This document shows, one piece after another, positions 36,451-45,228 of a DNA stretch of 64,000 nucleotides. The notes beneath the pieces are model-generated. The model did no database searches and was not told the origin of the DNA. It saw nothing but the letters and a program-made list of their open reading frames with translations. The stretch's first letter is position 1. Each line of letters starts with the position of its first letter. A program made the translations under genes and the position numbers. Origin of the DNA: Pseudonocardia oroxyli (lineage in GTDB: Bacteria > Actinomycetota > Actinomycetes > Mycobacteriales > Pseudonocardiaceae); contig NZ_FNBE01000012.1 in NCBI RefSeq assembly GCF_900102195.1, positions 124,001-188,000 of the forward strand, read 5' to 3'.

Positions 36451-37442
36451 TCGACGACCACGCGGCCGACGCGCTCGGCCGACCCGACCTGATCCGCCTC
36501 GCCCCCGACCTGCTCTGCCTGCGCTTCGAGACGATGAAGGTGCTCAGTGCGGACGCCGCCGTGCGGCACCTGCTGGACACCGGCGCGGTCGCCCCCGGGG
36601 ACGCGGTGGTGGACAGCTCGTCGGGCATCTACGCGGTGGCCCTCGCGCTGGCCTGCCACCGCCACGGGCTGCGCTGTCACATCGTCGGGTCGACCACGGT
36701 GGACCGGCCGACGGAGCTCCAGCTCGGCCTGCTGGGCGCCACCCTGGAGCGGATGCCGCGCTCGACGGACCTCAAGCTCGACCAGTCCCGGCGGGTGGCC
36801 CGGATCCGCGAGCTCCTGGCCGCCGACCCGCGGCTGCACTGGATGCGCCAGTACCACGACGAGATCCACTACCTGGGCTACCGCGCGGTCGCCGAGCGCG
36901 TCCGCGCGGCGCTGGGCCCGACCCCGCTGACGCTGGTCGGCGGGGTCGGGTCGGGCGCCTCGACCGGCGGGTTGGCCTGCTATCTGCGCGAGACCGGGCC
37001 GGTCCGGCTCGTGGGCGTGCAGCCCTTCGGGAGCGTGACGTTCGGCAGCGAGAGCGTGGCCGACCCGGACATCCTGATCGCGGGCATCGGCAGCTCGATC
37101 CCGTTCGGGAACGTCCGGCACCGCGCGTACGACGTGATCCACTGGACGGGCTTCGGCGCCGCGCTGTCCGGCGTGGTGGCCCTGCTGCGGGAGCACGCGG
37201 TGTTCGCGGGGCTGTCGTCCGGGGCGGCCTACCTGGCGGCCCGGTGGGAACGCTCGGCCGAGCGCACCACCGTGTTCGTCTCCCCCGACACCGGCCACCG
37301 GTACGTCGAGGCGGTGTTCGCGCGGCACGCCGAGGCGGTCCCGCTGGACCACCTCGCCCCGCACGAGGACCGCCTCGCCCTCCCCTGGTCCCGTCGGGAG
37401 TGGGCGGGCGCACCCGCGCCTGACGGCGCCCGTGCGTGGTAA
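36447..37442 (+). CDS. PLP-dependent cysteine synthase-like enzyme (SbnA-like)
   Basis: A 331-residue fold type II PLP enzyme. The expected PLP lysine is in FETMKVLSA (K31), the asparagine-loop equivalent reads DSSSGIYAVALAL, and the phosphate loop reads GGVGSGASTGG. The usual SVKDR around the lysine is replaced, so it is a diverged member. Relatives such as SbnA use O-phosphoserine to join two amino acids in diaminopropionate synthesis for staphyloferrin B. With the kinase upstream it could build an aminocarboxylate metal chelator (inference). The last codons and stop lie in a palindrome. Confidence 0.75.
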   Translation: MIDDHAADALGRPDLIRLAPDLLCLRFETMKVLSADAAVRHLLDTGAVAPGDAVVDSSSGIYAVALALACHRHGLRCHIVGSTTVDRPTELQLGLLGATLERMPRSTDLKLDQSRRVARIRELLAADPRLHWMRQYHDEIHYLGYRAVAERVRAALGPTPLTLVGGVGSGASTGGLACYLRETGPVRLVGVQPFGSVTFGSESVADPDILIAGIGSSIPFGNVRHRAYDVIHWTGFGAALSGVVALLREHAVFAGLSSGAAYLAARWERSAERTTVFVSPDTGHRYVEAVFARHAEAVPLDHLAPHEDRLALPWSRREWAGAPAPDGARAW

Positions 37443-37472
37443 GTGGTGCCAGAGCACCACTTACCACTCACG
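37431..37472. terminator. Palindrome family A between convergent genes
   Basis: Arms CGTGCGTGGTAAGTGGTGC (37431-37449) and GCACCACTTACCACTCACG (37454-37472) pair with one mismatch around loop CAGA. Both flanking genes end inside it with a Trp codon and TAA. It is nearly identical to 10617-10658. Confidence 0.75.
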
Positions 37473-38261
37473 ACCTCGGGTGGCCTCCTTCTCCGCGTCG
37501 GCCTGTTCGGCCTGTTCGGTCTGTTCGAACTGCGCGGCCTTGCGGGCCCTGTCCTGCTTGACGCTCGTCATCGTCGCCCGCACCGTGACCAGCACGATCA
37601 GGCCGAGGGTGACCCACAGCGCGTACCGGTCCACGAGCAGCACGACGTCCACCGCGTGCTGCCCGATCCCGTATCCGAGCCCGGCGACCAGGCCGGTCAT
37701 CGCCAGGGCCCCGAGCGCGTCCGCCAGCAGGAACGGGATCACGCGCATGCCGGAGAGCCCGGCCACGGCGAACACGGCGGGTGCGGGGATGCCCGGCAGG
37801 GCCGAGGCCGCGACGGCCAGCGGCATCGCCCAGCGCGGCCAGGACCGCACCCGCGCGACGAACCGCTGCGCGAACGCGCCCGGCGCCCACAGCGTGATGA
37901 TCTTCTCGCCCCAGCGCCGCCCCGCCAACCAGAACAGCCAGTCGAACTTGACCATCCCGAACACGCCCGCCGCGACCACCAGCCACAGGTCGCCCTCGCC
38001 GATCCGGGCGAACGCCGCACCCGCGCCGACCGCGGAGAGGCTGCCGGTGACGGCGCTGAGCGCGATGGGGTGCTCCGCGATCAGGAAGGGGCGGAACGGC
38101 ATCGACCCGAGCATCAGCACGAGGACGGCGAGCGTCGAGAACACGAGGACCTTGTCGCCGCGCGACATCGGGTGGTCCCAGGGCATGGCCTCCCGCCACG
38201 CCCGCTTGGCCTCTTCGATCTCCTCGGGCGAGTAGTCCTTGCGCCGCCTTCTCCCCGTCAT
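37461..38261 (-). CDS. DedA/VTT-domain membrane protein, long form
   Basis: A 266-residue protein with a charged N-terminus, five or six hydrophobic segments and a charged Gln/Glu-rich tail (EQTEQAEQADAEKEATRGRE). The central stretch FDWLFWLAGRRWGEKIITLW followed by RFVARVRSWPRWAMPLAVAA and GIPAPAVFAVAGLSGM matches DedA-type lipid transport proteins. It is the second DedA-like protein in the window. Confidence 0.8.
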   Translation of the reverse strand: MTGRRRRKDYSPEEIEEAKRAWREAMPWDHPMSRGDKVLVFSTLAVLVLMLGSMPFRPFLIAEHPIALSAVTGSLSAVGAGAAFARIGEGDLWLVVAAGVFGMVKFDWLFWLAGRRWGEKIITLWAPGAFAQRFVARVRSWPRWAMPLAVAASALPGIPAPAVFAVAGLSGMRVIPFLLADALGALAMTGLVAGLGYGIGQHAVDVVLLVDRYALWVTLGLIVLVTVRATMTSVKQDRARKAAQFEQTEQAEQADAEKEATRGREW

Positions 38262-38295
38262 GCGGACCAGTTCACACCATGCCGCTGCGGCACGG

Positions 38296-38865
38296 TCAAC
38301 GAGCGGCCGTCCGTGAACCCAGCGTCGACAGGAGGTCCTCGCTGATCTGCGCCAGGTCCGCGCCGCCCTCGGGCGCCTCGAGCCACTGTTCGTAGGCCGT
38401 CAGGAACACCTGGACCCCGACCCGGGCCGCGACCCGCGCCGCGCGCTCGTCGCCCCCCCGCCGCGCGAGGGCGTCGGCGAACCCGAGCGCCATCACGTGC
38501 TGCTTGACCAGGTCGCGTTCGAGGAGCTCCGAATTGGCCGCGATGACGGCCTGCCGCTCCCGCAGGGAACGGCGCGGAGCGAGGCCCTCCCAGTCGTGCC
38601 GGGCCAGCACCCGGACCACCGCCCGGAGCGGATCCGCGACATCGGGCACCTGCAGGAGCCGCTCCACGAGGGCCGCGCGCAGGCCGTCCGCGTCGGCGAA
38701 CAGGACCTCGCGCTTGTCGGAGAAGTAGCGGAAGAACGTGCGGTTGGTGACCCGGGCCTGCCGCGCGATCTCGACGACGCTGGTGTCCTCGAACCCCTGC
38801 TCGCGGAACAGCTGCAGGGCGGCTGCCCGCAGTCGCTCCTCGCTGCCCTGCTCCCACCTCGGCAC
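38296..38865 (-). CDS. TetR-family transcriptional regulator
   Basis: A 189-residue repressor with an N-terminal HTH (LRAAALQLFREQGFEDTSVV, EIARQARVTNRTFFRYFSDK) and a helical ligand domain. Two palindromic operators overlap a longer in-frame ATG at 38901, so I use GTG 38865, which would be leaderless after TACCGT. It is divergent from a small isomerase-like gene and likely represses it and itself. Confidence 0.85.
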   Translation of the reverse strand: MPRWEQGSEERLRAAALQLFREQGFEDTSVVEIARQARVTNRTFFRYFSDKREVLFADADGLRAALVERLLQVPDVADPLRAVVRVLARHDWEGLAPRRSLRERQAVIAANSELLERDLVKQHVMALGFADALARRGGDERAARVAARVGVQVFLTAYEQWLEAPEGGADLAQISEDLLSTLGSRTAAR

Positions 38866-38882
38866 GGGTCGACGGTACAGGG

Positions 38883-38933
38883 TGATGACACACCACGACA
38901 TCAGCAGTACGGTGATGTCACATCACGACATCA
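38883..38933. promoter_or_regulatory. Tandem TetR operators
   Basis: Two 21-bp sites 30 bp apart: TGATGAC-n7-GACATCA (38883-38903) and TGATGTC-n7-GACATCA (38913-38933). They differ at 2 of 21 positions and lie between the divergent genes, the usual place for TetR self-regulation. Confidence 0.65.
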
Positions 38934-38974
38934 CATCCCGCGTGCCTTGTCGCTCGACGATCCTGGGGGTCACC

Positions 38975-39283
38975 GTGAACTACCTCGTGAAGGCGACGCC
39001 GACCGGAGAACTGTCCACGCTGTCCGCCGAGGAACGCGACGAGCTGATGGCGCGGGAGCGCGAGGTCGCGACGGCGCTCATCGGCTCGGGCACGATCGCG
39101 TGGCTGTGGCGGCTCCCCGACAGCGGCACCAGTGTGGGGATCTGGAACGCCGAGAGTCCCGAGGCGCTCGATGCGTCACTCCGGACGCTGCCGATCTTCC
39201 GCTACCACTCGATCGAGATCACCGCGCTGGCCGCCCACCCGGCGTTCCCGACCTCGCTGCGCGCCACCGCGGGAGCTGCATGA
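38975..39283 (+). CDS. Muconolactone isomerase-like / YciI-like small protein
   Basis: A 102-residue protein with the dimeric alpha-beta barrel pattern MNYLVKATPTGELSTLSAEE, IAWLWRLPDSGTSVGIWNAE and LRTLPIFRYHSIEITALAAH. Family members isomerise muconolactone or act as small ligand-binding enzymes; the substrate is not known here. Start GTG 38975. It is divergent from and probably repressed by the TetR gene. Confidence 0.75.
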   Translation: MNYLVKATPTGELSTLSAEERDELMAREREVATALIGSGTIAWLWRLPDSGTSVGIWNAESPEALDASLRTLPIFRYHSIEITALAAHPAFPTSLRATAGAA

Positions 39284-39335
39284 CGCGCCGAGACGCAGGA
39301 CGCCCCTCCTGGGCGCGGACCGAGACCGGAGACGA

Positions 39336-39372
39336 GAACGCCGGGCGCTCCCGCGTGGGAGGCCCGGCGTTC
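39336..39372 (-). terminator. Terminator of tRNA-Ser(CGA)
   Basis: Arms GAACGCCGGGCGCTCCC (39336-39352) and GGGAGGCCCGGCGTTC (39357-39372) flank a 4-nt loop, 16 nt after the 3' end of the tRNA. It shares GAACGCCGGGC with the terminator of the other serine tRNA. Confidence 0.75.
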
Positions 39373-39388
39373 GCCCTGGCAGGGCTGG

Positions 39389-39473
39389 CGGTAGCGGTGG
39401 GATTTGAACCCACGGAGGCTTGCACCTCACGCGCTTTCGAGGCGCGCTCCTTCGGCCGCTCGGACACGCTACC
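39389..39473 (-). tRNA. tRNA-Ser (anticodon CGA)
   Basis: On the minus strand an 85-nt class II tRNA: acceptor GGTAGCG pairs with CGCTACC, anticodon loop CTCGAAA with CGA, long variable arm, T-loop GGTTCAAATCC. CCA is not encoded. With tRNA-Ser(GGA) it is one of two serine tRNAs here. Confidence 0.95.
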
Positions 39474-39499
39474 GCCGACAAGGTTACAAGCCCGGCCGC

Positions 39500-39967
39500 T
39501 CAGTCCCGCAGGCCCCCCGCGAAGAACCCGCGCAGCAGGTCGGCGGCCTCCTCGGCCCGGACCCCGCCCACGACCTCGGGTCGGTGGGTGAGCCGCCGGT
39601 CGCGCAGGACGTCCCACAGCGAGCCCGCCGCGCCCGTCTTCGGCTCCCAAGCGCCGAACACCACCCGCTCGACCCGGGCGAGGACGAGCGCGCCCGCGCA
39701 CATCGTGCAGGGCTCGACGGTCACCGCGAGGGTGCAGCCGGCCAACCGCCACTCCCCCCGCACCGCCGCCGCCGCGCGCAGGGCCAGCACCTCGGCGTGG
39801 GCGGTGGGATCGCCGAGGGCCTCCCGGGCATTGGCCGCGGCCGCGAGCTCGCGGCCGTCGGCGTCGACCACCACGGCCCCGATCGGCACGTCGCCACTGG
39901 CGAGGGCCCCCCGCGCGACGTCGAGGGCGCGGCCGAGCAGCGCCACGTCGGTCGGGGTGGGGTGCAC
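39500..39967 (-). CDS. tadA: tRNA adenosine(34) deaminase
   Basis: A 155-residue zinc deaminase that converts A34 to inosine in tRNA-Arg(ACG). The motifs are TAHAEV (H57, catalytic E59) and PCTMC (C87, C90). Length fits TadA. It lies near a tRNA gene and downstream of its usual partner gene (40056), an arrangement conserved in actinobacteria. Confidence 0.92.
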   Translation of the reverse strand: MHPTPTDVALLGRALDVARGALASGDVPIGAVVVDADGRELAAAANAREALGDPTAHAEVLALRAAAAVRGEWRLAGCTLAVTVEPCTMCAGALVLARVERVVFGAWEPKTGAAGSLWDVLRDRRLTHRPEVVGGVRAEEAADLLRGFFAGGLRD

Positions 39968-40055
39968 GCGCCCATGATGCCGCGCGTCCGACTCGCACCG
40001 CCCCGATGTCCGACTCGCGTGTTCGAGAGGGGACTCCCGCGTGCGGGAGTCGCGG

Positions 40056-40574
40056 TCAGCGCCCGACGAGGGCGGCGAGCTGGTCGCCGAACCCGCAGCG
40101 GCGGCCGATCACGGCCAGCTGCTCGTCCGGGTAGAGCTCGAGCTCGCCCGCGAGGATGTGCAGCTCCTCGGCGGGCAGGCCGAAGTCGGCGAGGATCGCC
40201 AGGTCCCCCTCGGGCCAGGGGTCGTCGTCGAGGGCGTCCTCGTCCGGGGGGAGGTCGATCCGCAGCAGGTCGAGCACGTCCGCGGCCACGTCGTAGTCCA
40301 GGGCGGCCGCGGCGTCGGACACCATCAGGGTGACGCCGCCGGGGACCGGGCGCAGCAGCACGAAGAACTCGTCGTCCACGTCCAGCAGGCCGACGACCGC
40401 GCCGGTGGAGCGCAGCCCGCGCAGCTCGGTGATCGCCGCGTCGAGGTCGACGAGCGCGTCCGGTTCCAGGCGGACACAGCGCCAGCGCCCCTCCTCGCGG
40501 ATCGCGGCGACCGCGTATCCGGGCAGCGACGAACCCTTCACCTGGGTCGGCGCCTCGACGCTCTGCACGGGCAT
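40056..40574 (-). CDS. tRNA adenosine deaminase-associated protein
   Basis: A 172-residue acidic protein commonly encoded next to tadA in actinobacteria. It begins near GYAVAAIREEGRWRCVRLEP and contains LDVDDEFFVLLRPVPGGVTL and DEDALDDDPWPEGDL. No catalytic motif is seen; function is unknown. ATG 40574 follows GGGG at close range. tadA follows 88 nt downstream. Confidence 0.85.
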   Translation of the reverse strand: MPVQSVEAPTQVKGSSLPGYAVAAIREEGRWRCVRLEPDALVDLDAAITELRGLRSTGAVVGLLDVDDEFFVLLRPVPGGVTLMVSDAAAALDYDVAADVLDLLRIDLPPDEDALDDDPWPEGDLAILADFGLPAEELHILAGELELYPDEQLAVIGRRCGFGDQLAALVGR

Positions 40575-40652
40575 GTCCCCACGGTAGGCCGCTTTCCGGT
40601 GTGGTACAAACCACAATTCGGGTGGACGTCACCGCGGTGACAGGATCGGGGG

Positions 40653-41870
40653 ATGCCCGACCTCCAGCGCGCGCTGCCGAGTTCACCGGCCGCTCTCCTC
40701 GGCGCCGCCCGGGCGTTGCAGCCGCGCACGGTCGCGTTCCGCAGGGCGCTGCACCGACAGCCCGAGCTCGGGCTCCGGCTGCCGCACACCCGCGACCTGC
40801 TGATCGCGGAGCTGGCGGACCTGCCGTTGACCCTGCACCGGGGCCGCGACCTCACCTCCGTGGTCGCCGTCCTCGACGGCGCGCGCCGGGGCCGGACGAC
40901 GTTGCTGCGCGCGGACATGGACGCGCTGCCGGTACAGGAGGGCGCGGGCGTCGCGTTCGCGTCGGAGGTCCCGGGCCGGATGCACGCGTGCGGCCACGAC
41001 CTGCACGTCGCGATGCTGGCGGGCGCGGCGCGGCTGCTCTGCGAGCGGCGGGAGGAGATCTCCGGCCGGGTCGTGTTGATGTTCCAGCCCGGCGAGGAGG
41101 GCTTCCACGGCGCCCGCCACATGATCGACGAGGGGCTGCTGGCGCGGCACGGTCCCGGCGGACGTCCGGACGCGGCGTTCGCGCTGCACGTCAGCGCGAC
41201 CATGCCGACCGGTGAACTGCACCTGCGGCCCGGCCCGATCATGGCGGCCGCGGACGTCCTGCGGGTCACGGTCACCGGCCGCGGCGGGCACGCCTCGGCC
41301 CCGCACCACGCCGTCGACCCGGTCCCGGCGGCCGCCGCGATGGTCGGCGCGCTCCAGACGATGATCACCCGGAAGGTGGACGCGCACGATCCCACCGTGC
41401 TCACCGTCAGCCGGATCACGGCCGGGACCACGGACAACGTCATCCCGGAGACCGCCGAGCTGGAGGGCACGCTGCGGACGATGGCCGAGCCCGTCCGACG
41501 GGCCGTGTGCCGGGAGATCGAGCGGGTCTGCACCCACACCGCCCTCGCCCACGACTGCACGGCGCAGGTCGCGATCGAGCCCGGCTACCCCGTCACGGTC
41601 AACGACCCGGCGGCCACCGCGCGGCTCGCGGACACCGGCAGGCGGCTGCTCGGCGACACCCGGGTGCACACCATGCCGACCCCGATCATGGGCGCGGAGG
41701 ACTTCGCGTACGTCCTGCAGAAGGTGCCCGGCGCGCTGGCGTTCCTGGGTGCCTGCCCGCCCGGGACCGCGCCGCACGAGGCCGCGCCCAACCACTCCGC
41801 CCGCGTCCGCTTCGACGAGTCGGCCATGCCCGCCGGGGTCGCCCTCTACGCCGCCCTCGCCATGGGGTGA
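40653..41870 (+). CDS. M20-family amidohydrolase (hippurate hydrolase-like)
   Basis: A 405-residue zinc enzyme that removes acyl groups from amino acids. Metal motifs are RMHACGHDLHVAML, PGEEG and the late GAEDFAYVL; the dimerisation/lid part has VTGRGGHASAPHHAVDP. Cytosolic, with no signal peptide. It is followed by an amidase gene 9 nt on, so the pair may degrade amides or N-acyl amino acids. Confidence 0.92.
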   Translation: MPDLQRALPSSPAALLGAARALQPRTVAFRRALHRQPELGLRLPHTRDLLIAELADLPLTLHRGRDLTSVVAVLDGARRGRTTLLRADMDALPVQEGAGVAFASEVPGRMHACGHDLHVAMLAGAARLLCERREEISGRVVLMFQPGEEGFHGARHMIDEGLLARHGPGGRPDAAFALHVSATMPTGELHLRPGPIMAAADVLRVTVTGRGGHASAPHHAVDPVPAAAAMVGALQTMITRKVDAHDPTVLTVSRITAGTTDNVIPETAELEGTLRTMAEPVRRAVCREIERVCTHTALAHDCTAQVAIEPGYPVTVNDPAATARLADTGRRLLGDTRVHTMPTPIMGAEDFAYVLQKVPGALAFLGACPPGTAPHEAAPNHSARVRFDESAMPAGVALYAALAMG

Positions 41871-41879
41871 GATCGGGGT

Positions 41880-43166
41880 GTGCTGAGCGTCCGCGATCTG
41901 TCCCTGGCCCTGCGTTCCGGGGAGCTCTCCCCCGTCGAGCACGTGCGCGAGACGCTGGCCAGGCTCCGCGACGACCCGCTGAACGCCGTGGTCGCGATCG
42001 CGCCGGACGCGGAGCGGGTGGCCGAGGAACGGGCCGCCGAGCTGGCCCGCCACGAGTGGCGCGGCCCGCTGCACGGGGTCGCGGTGGGGGTGAAGGACCT
42101 GTTCGACGTCGTCGGGCTGCCCACGCGGGCGGGCTCGGCCGTCACCGCGGACACCCCCGCCGAAGGCGAGGGCCCCGTGATCACCCGGCTGCGCGAGGCG
42201 GGCGCGGTGATCGTCGGCAAGCTCGCGACGCACGAGTTCGCCTACGGCACCACCGGGGACGTCTCGGCCGCGGGCCCGACGCGCAACCCGCACGACCCCA
42301 CCCGGATCACCGGCGGCTCGTCCTCCGGGTCCGCGGCGGCCGTCGCGGCCGGGTACGTGCCGCTCGCGCTCGGCACCGACACCGGCGCCAGCGTGCGCAC
42401 CCCCGCCGCGCTCTGCGGGGTGGTCGGACTCAAGCCCGAGTTCGGCGTGCTGTCGACCGAGGGGGTGTTCCCGCTGGCCGAGACCCTGGACACCGTCGGG
42501 GTCCTGGCCGCCGACACGCACTCGGCCGCGGTCGCGTGGGACGTGCTGTCCCGCCCGGACGGGACCGGCGGCGGCATCCAGCCGCCCGGGATCTCCGGCG
42601 CGCACGTCGGCGTGCTGGTCGACGAGTACTGGCACGCCCACGACTTCTCGCTGGACGCCTCGATCCGGCTGCTCGAGAAGGCGGGTGCGGAGATCTTCGA
42701 GATCCGGACGCCCTTCGTCGCGGAGCTCGCCGGGGTCTATGCGGACATCGTCAGCGCCGAGGCCTACGCCACGCACCGCCGGTGGCTCGCCGACGGCGCC
42801 CCCTACCAGCCCGAGACGGCGGAGCGGCTCGGCGCGGTCGCGGACGCACCCGCCTGGCGGTACGTGGCGGCCCAGCGCACCCGTCGTCGGCTGACGGCCG
42901 AGTTCGCGGCGGCCACCGCCGACATGGACGTGCTGATCGCCCCGACGACGCGGCTGCGCGCGACCCCGATCGGCGAGCGGCGGACCCCGCAGGGCCATCC
43001 GGTCCGCACGGACCTGCTGGACCTGACCTGCCCCTTCAACCTGACCGGCTGGCCGGCGATCTCCGTCCCGGCTCCGGACGAGGGCCTGCCCGCCGGTGTC
43101 CAGATCGTCGGCCGCCGCCTGGAGGAGCGCGGGATCCTGCGCGTCGCGGGCGTGCTCGAACGCTGA
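41880..43166 (+). CDS. Amidase signature family enzyme
   Basis: A 428-residue amidase with the Ser-cisSer-Lys triad: K72 in GVKDLFD, cis-Ser S147 in ITGGSSSGS, and nucleophile S171 in [12 protein letters not shown]. The C-terminal part has the substrate pocket and the end [14 protein letters not shown]. It is likely in an operon with the M20 hydrolase. GatA is less likely because no GatB or GatC gene is near. Confidence 0.9.
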   Translation: MLSVRDLSLALRSGELSPVEHVRETLARLRDDPLNAVVAIAPDAERVAEERAAELARHEWRGPLHGVAVGVKDLFDVVGLPTRAGSAVTADTPAEGEGPVITRLREAGAVIVGKLATHEFAYGTTGDVSAAGPTRNPHDPTRITGGSSSGSAAAVAAGYVPLALGTDTGASVRTPAALCGVVGLKPEFGVLSTEGVFPLAETLDTVGVLAADTHSAAVAWDVLSRPDGTGGGIQPPGISGAHVGVLVDEYWHAHDFSLDASIRLLEKAGAEIFEIRTPFVAELAGVYADIVSAEAYATHRRWLADGAPYQPETAERLGAVADAPAWRYVAAQRTRRRLTAEFAAATADMDVLIAPTTRLRATPIGERRTPQGHPVRTDLLDLTCPFNLTGWPAISVPAPDEGLPAGVQIVGRRLEERGILRVAGVLER

Positions 43167-43237
43167 GCCAGTGATCGACCTCACCGCGTAACACCGTTGC
43201 TGCTGTTGCATTGAGCAACGTTTCGTCTTGCAATCGA

Positions 43238-43253
43238 GTAACACAGGCGTAAC
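43238..43253 (+). promoter_or_regulatory. GlnR-type box upstream of asnB (candidate)
   Basis: GTAAC-n6-GTAAC matches the half-site spacing of GlnR boxes (GTnAC-n6-GaAAC) used by actinobacterial nitrogen control. More half-sites (GTAAC at 43188, GTTTC at 43220) and the palindrome GTTGC-n5-GCAAC (43205-43219) lie in the same 110-nt region. Confidence 0.4.
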
Positions 43254-43277
43254 AGATTGCGACGAAAGGCGGCAGGC

Positions 43278-45107
43278 ATGTGCGGCATCTGCGGGTGGGT
43301 CGACTTCCGAGCGGACCAGCGCGCGCCGGAGCGACGTGCGGTCCTCGACGCGATGACGGCGACGATGTCCTGCCGGGGCCCGGACGCCGAAGGCACCTGG
43401 GTGGACCGGCACGCCGCCCTCGGCCACCGCAGGCTCGCCGTGATCGACCTCCCCGGCGGCGCGCAGCCGATGCGGCTCGACGCGCGCCGGGACGGTGAGC
43501 CCGAGCTCGCGATCGTCTACTCCGGAGAGACCTACAACTTCCGCGAGCTGCGCGCGGAGCTCGGCGGCCCGTGGCGGACCGACAGCGACACCGAGGTCGT
43601 GCTCCGCGCGCACCGCGACTGGGGTGCCGACGCGGTCCGCCGCCTGAACGGGATGTTCGCCTACGCCGTCTGGGACCCGCAGGCGGAGGAGCTGCTGCTG
43701 GTCAGGGACCGACTCGGCGTCAAGCCGCTGTACTACCTGCCCACCGCCGACGGCGTCCGGTTCGGCTCCGAGCCCAAGGCGATCCTGGCCGACCCGGCGG
43801 TGGAGCGGCGGGTGACCCGCGACGGTCTGCGCCGGTTGCTGAGCTGGGTCCACGACCCGTCCAACGCCGTGTTCGCCGGACTGCGCGAGGTCCCGCCCGG
43901 TCACCTGGTGCGGGTGTCCCGCGCCGGGGTCCGGGAGGAGCGGTACTGGCAGCTGCAGGACACCGGCCACACCGACGACGTCCCGACCACGGTCCGGCGG
44001 GTGCGCGAGCTGCTCGACGACACCGCGAAGCGCCAGCTGATCGCGGACGTCCCGCTGGGCACGCTGCTCTCCGGCGGCCTCGACTCCAGCGCCCTGACCG
44101 CGCTCGCCCAGCAGTACACCGACGGCGCCGTGCGGTCGTTCGCGGTGGACTTCACCGGCTACGAGGAGGACTTCACCCCCGACGACGTCCGGGGCACGCC
44201 CGACGCTCCGTACGTCCGCGAGGTCGCCGAGTACGTCGGGACCGACCACACCGACATCCGCCTGACCACCGACCAGCTGATGGACCCGGCCGTCCGGTCC
44301 GCGACGCTGCACGCCCGCGACATCCCGGCGGGCATCGGGGACATGGACTCCTCGCTCTACCTGCTGTTCAAGGCGGTCCGCGCGCAGTCGACGGTGGCGC
44401 TGTCCGGCGAGTCCGCCGACGAGGTCTTCGGCGGCTACCGGGACTTCCACGACGCGGACACCGTCGCCGCGGACACCTTCCCGTGGATCGCGGGCCGGAT
44501 GATGAAGCAGGGCCCGAGCCTGCTGGCGGTGGATCTGGACCTCGACGACTACGTCGATGCGCAGTACCGCCGCGCGCTGTCCGAGGTTCCCGAGCTGACC
44601 GGTCCCGCGGCGAACGATCCGCACGAACGCCGGATGCGCGAGATCTGCTACCTCTACCTGACCCGCTTCCTGCCCACCCTGCTCGACCGCAAGGACCGGA
44701 TGAGCATGGCCGTGGGCCTGGAGGTGCGCGTGCCGTTCTGCGACCACCGGCTCGTCGAGTACGTGTTCGGCACGCCGTGGTCGCACAAGACCTTCGACGG
44801 CCGCGAGAAGAGCCTGCTCCGGCACGCCACGAAGGACCTGCTGCCGGAGTCGGTGGTGCAGCGGGTGAAGAGCCCCTACCCGTCCACCCAGGACGAGACC
44901 TACGAGAAGGCGCTGCGCGAACGCGCCGCCGACCTGCTCCGCCACGGGTCCCCCGTCGAGCCGCTGATCGACCGGGCCCGGGTCGCCGCCCGCATCGACG
45001 GTCCGATGACGGGCACCCACGACATGGGCGCCCGCACCCAGCTCGAACGCGTCCTCGACCTGGACGCCTGGCTCCGCGACTACGACGTGCAGCTCGACCT
45101 CACCTGA
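43278..45107 (+). CDS. asnB: Glutamine-hydrolysing asparagine synthetase
   Basis: A 609-residue amidotransferase: class II glutaminase with catalytic Cys2 (MCGICGW), then the synthetase domain with the PP-loop LLSGGLDSSALTA (about residue 255) and SGESADEVFGGY. It makes Asn from Asp, Gln and ATP. ATG 43278 is required so that Cys follows the removable Met. GlnR-like half-sites upstream suggest nitrogen control. Confidence 0.95.
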   Translation: MCGICGWVDFRADQRAPERRAVLDAMTATMSCRGPDAEGTWVDRHAALGHRRLAVIDLPGGAQPMRLDARRDGEPELAIVYSGETYNFRELRAELGGPWRTDSDTEVVLRAHRDWGADAVRRLNGMFAYAVWDPQAEELLLVRDRLGVKPLYYLPTADGVRFGSEPKAILADPAVERRVTRDGLRRLLSWVHDPSNAVFAGLREVPPGHLVRVSRAGVREERYWQLQDTGHTDDVPTTVRRVRELLDDTAKRQLIADVPLGTLLSGGLDSSALTALAQQYTDGAVRSFAVDFTGYEEDFTPDDVRGTPDAPYVREVAEYVGTDHTDIRLTTDQLMDPAVRSATLHARDIPAGIGDMDSSLYLLFKAVRAQSTVALSGESADEVFGGYRDFHDADTVAADTFPWIAGRMMKQGPSLLAVDLDLDDYVDAQYRRALSEVPELTGPAANDPHERRMREICYLYLTRFLPTLLDRKDRMSMAVGLEVRVPFCDHRLVEYVFGTPWSHKTFDGREKSLLRHATKDLLPESVVQRVKSPYPSTQDETYEKALRERAADLLRHGSPVEPLIDRARVAARIDGPMTGTHDMGARTQLERVLDLDAWLRDYDVQLDLT

Positions 45108-45110
45108 ACC

Positions 45111-45194
45111 CGTGAGCGGCGGCCGGGGGTCGGCAGCCGCCGGAGGCGGCGGGGTGGGCGAGCGGAGTCGCTAGAGCGACCATCGCCGCTCACG
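45111..45194. terminator. Composite palindrome after asnB (family B)
   Basis: Outer arms CGTGAGCGGC (45111-45120) and GCCGCTCACG (45185-45194) enclose a G/C-rich core and an inner hairpin GTCGCT-AG-AGCGAC (45167-45180). Its right half resembles 50341-50370. It probably terminates asnB. Confidence 0.6.
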
Positions 45195-45228
45195 GCTCGA
45201 TGACGGGTGGGCGCTACGCTGCTCCGCC

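Noticed and set aside
40683-45020. A 1445-codon open frame on the minus strand across the M20, amidase and asnB genes
   Set aside because: It mirrors three well-supported plus-strand genes; high GC at third positions removes stops in this frame. The translation has no domain and is low complexity (Arg/Gly/Val/Gln/His rich).
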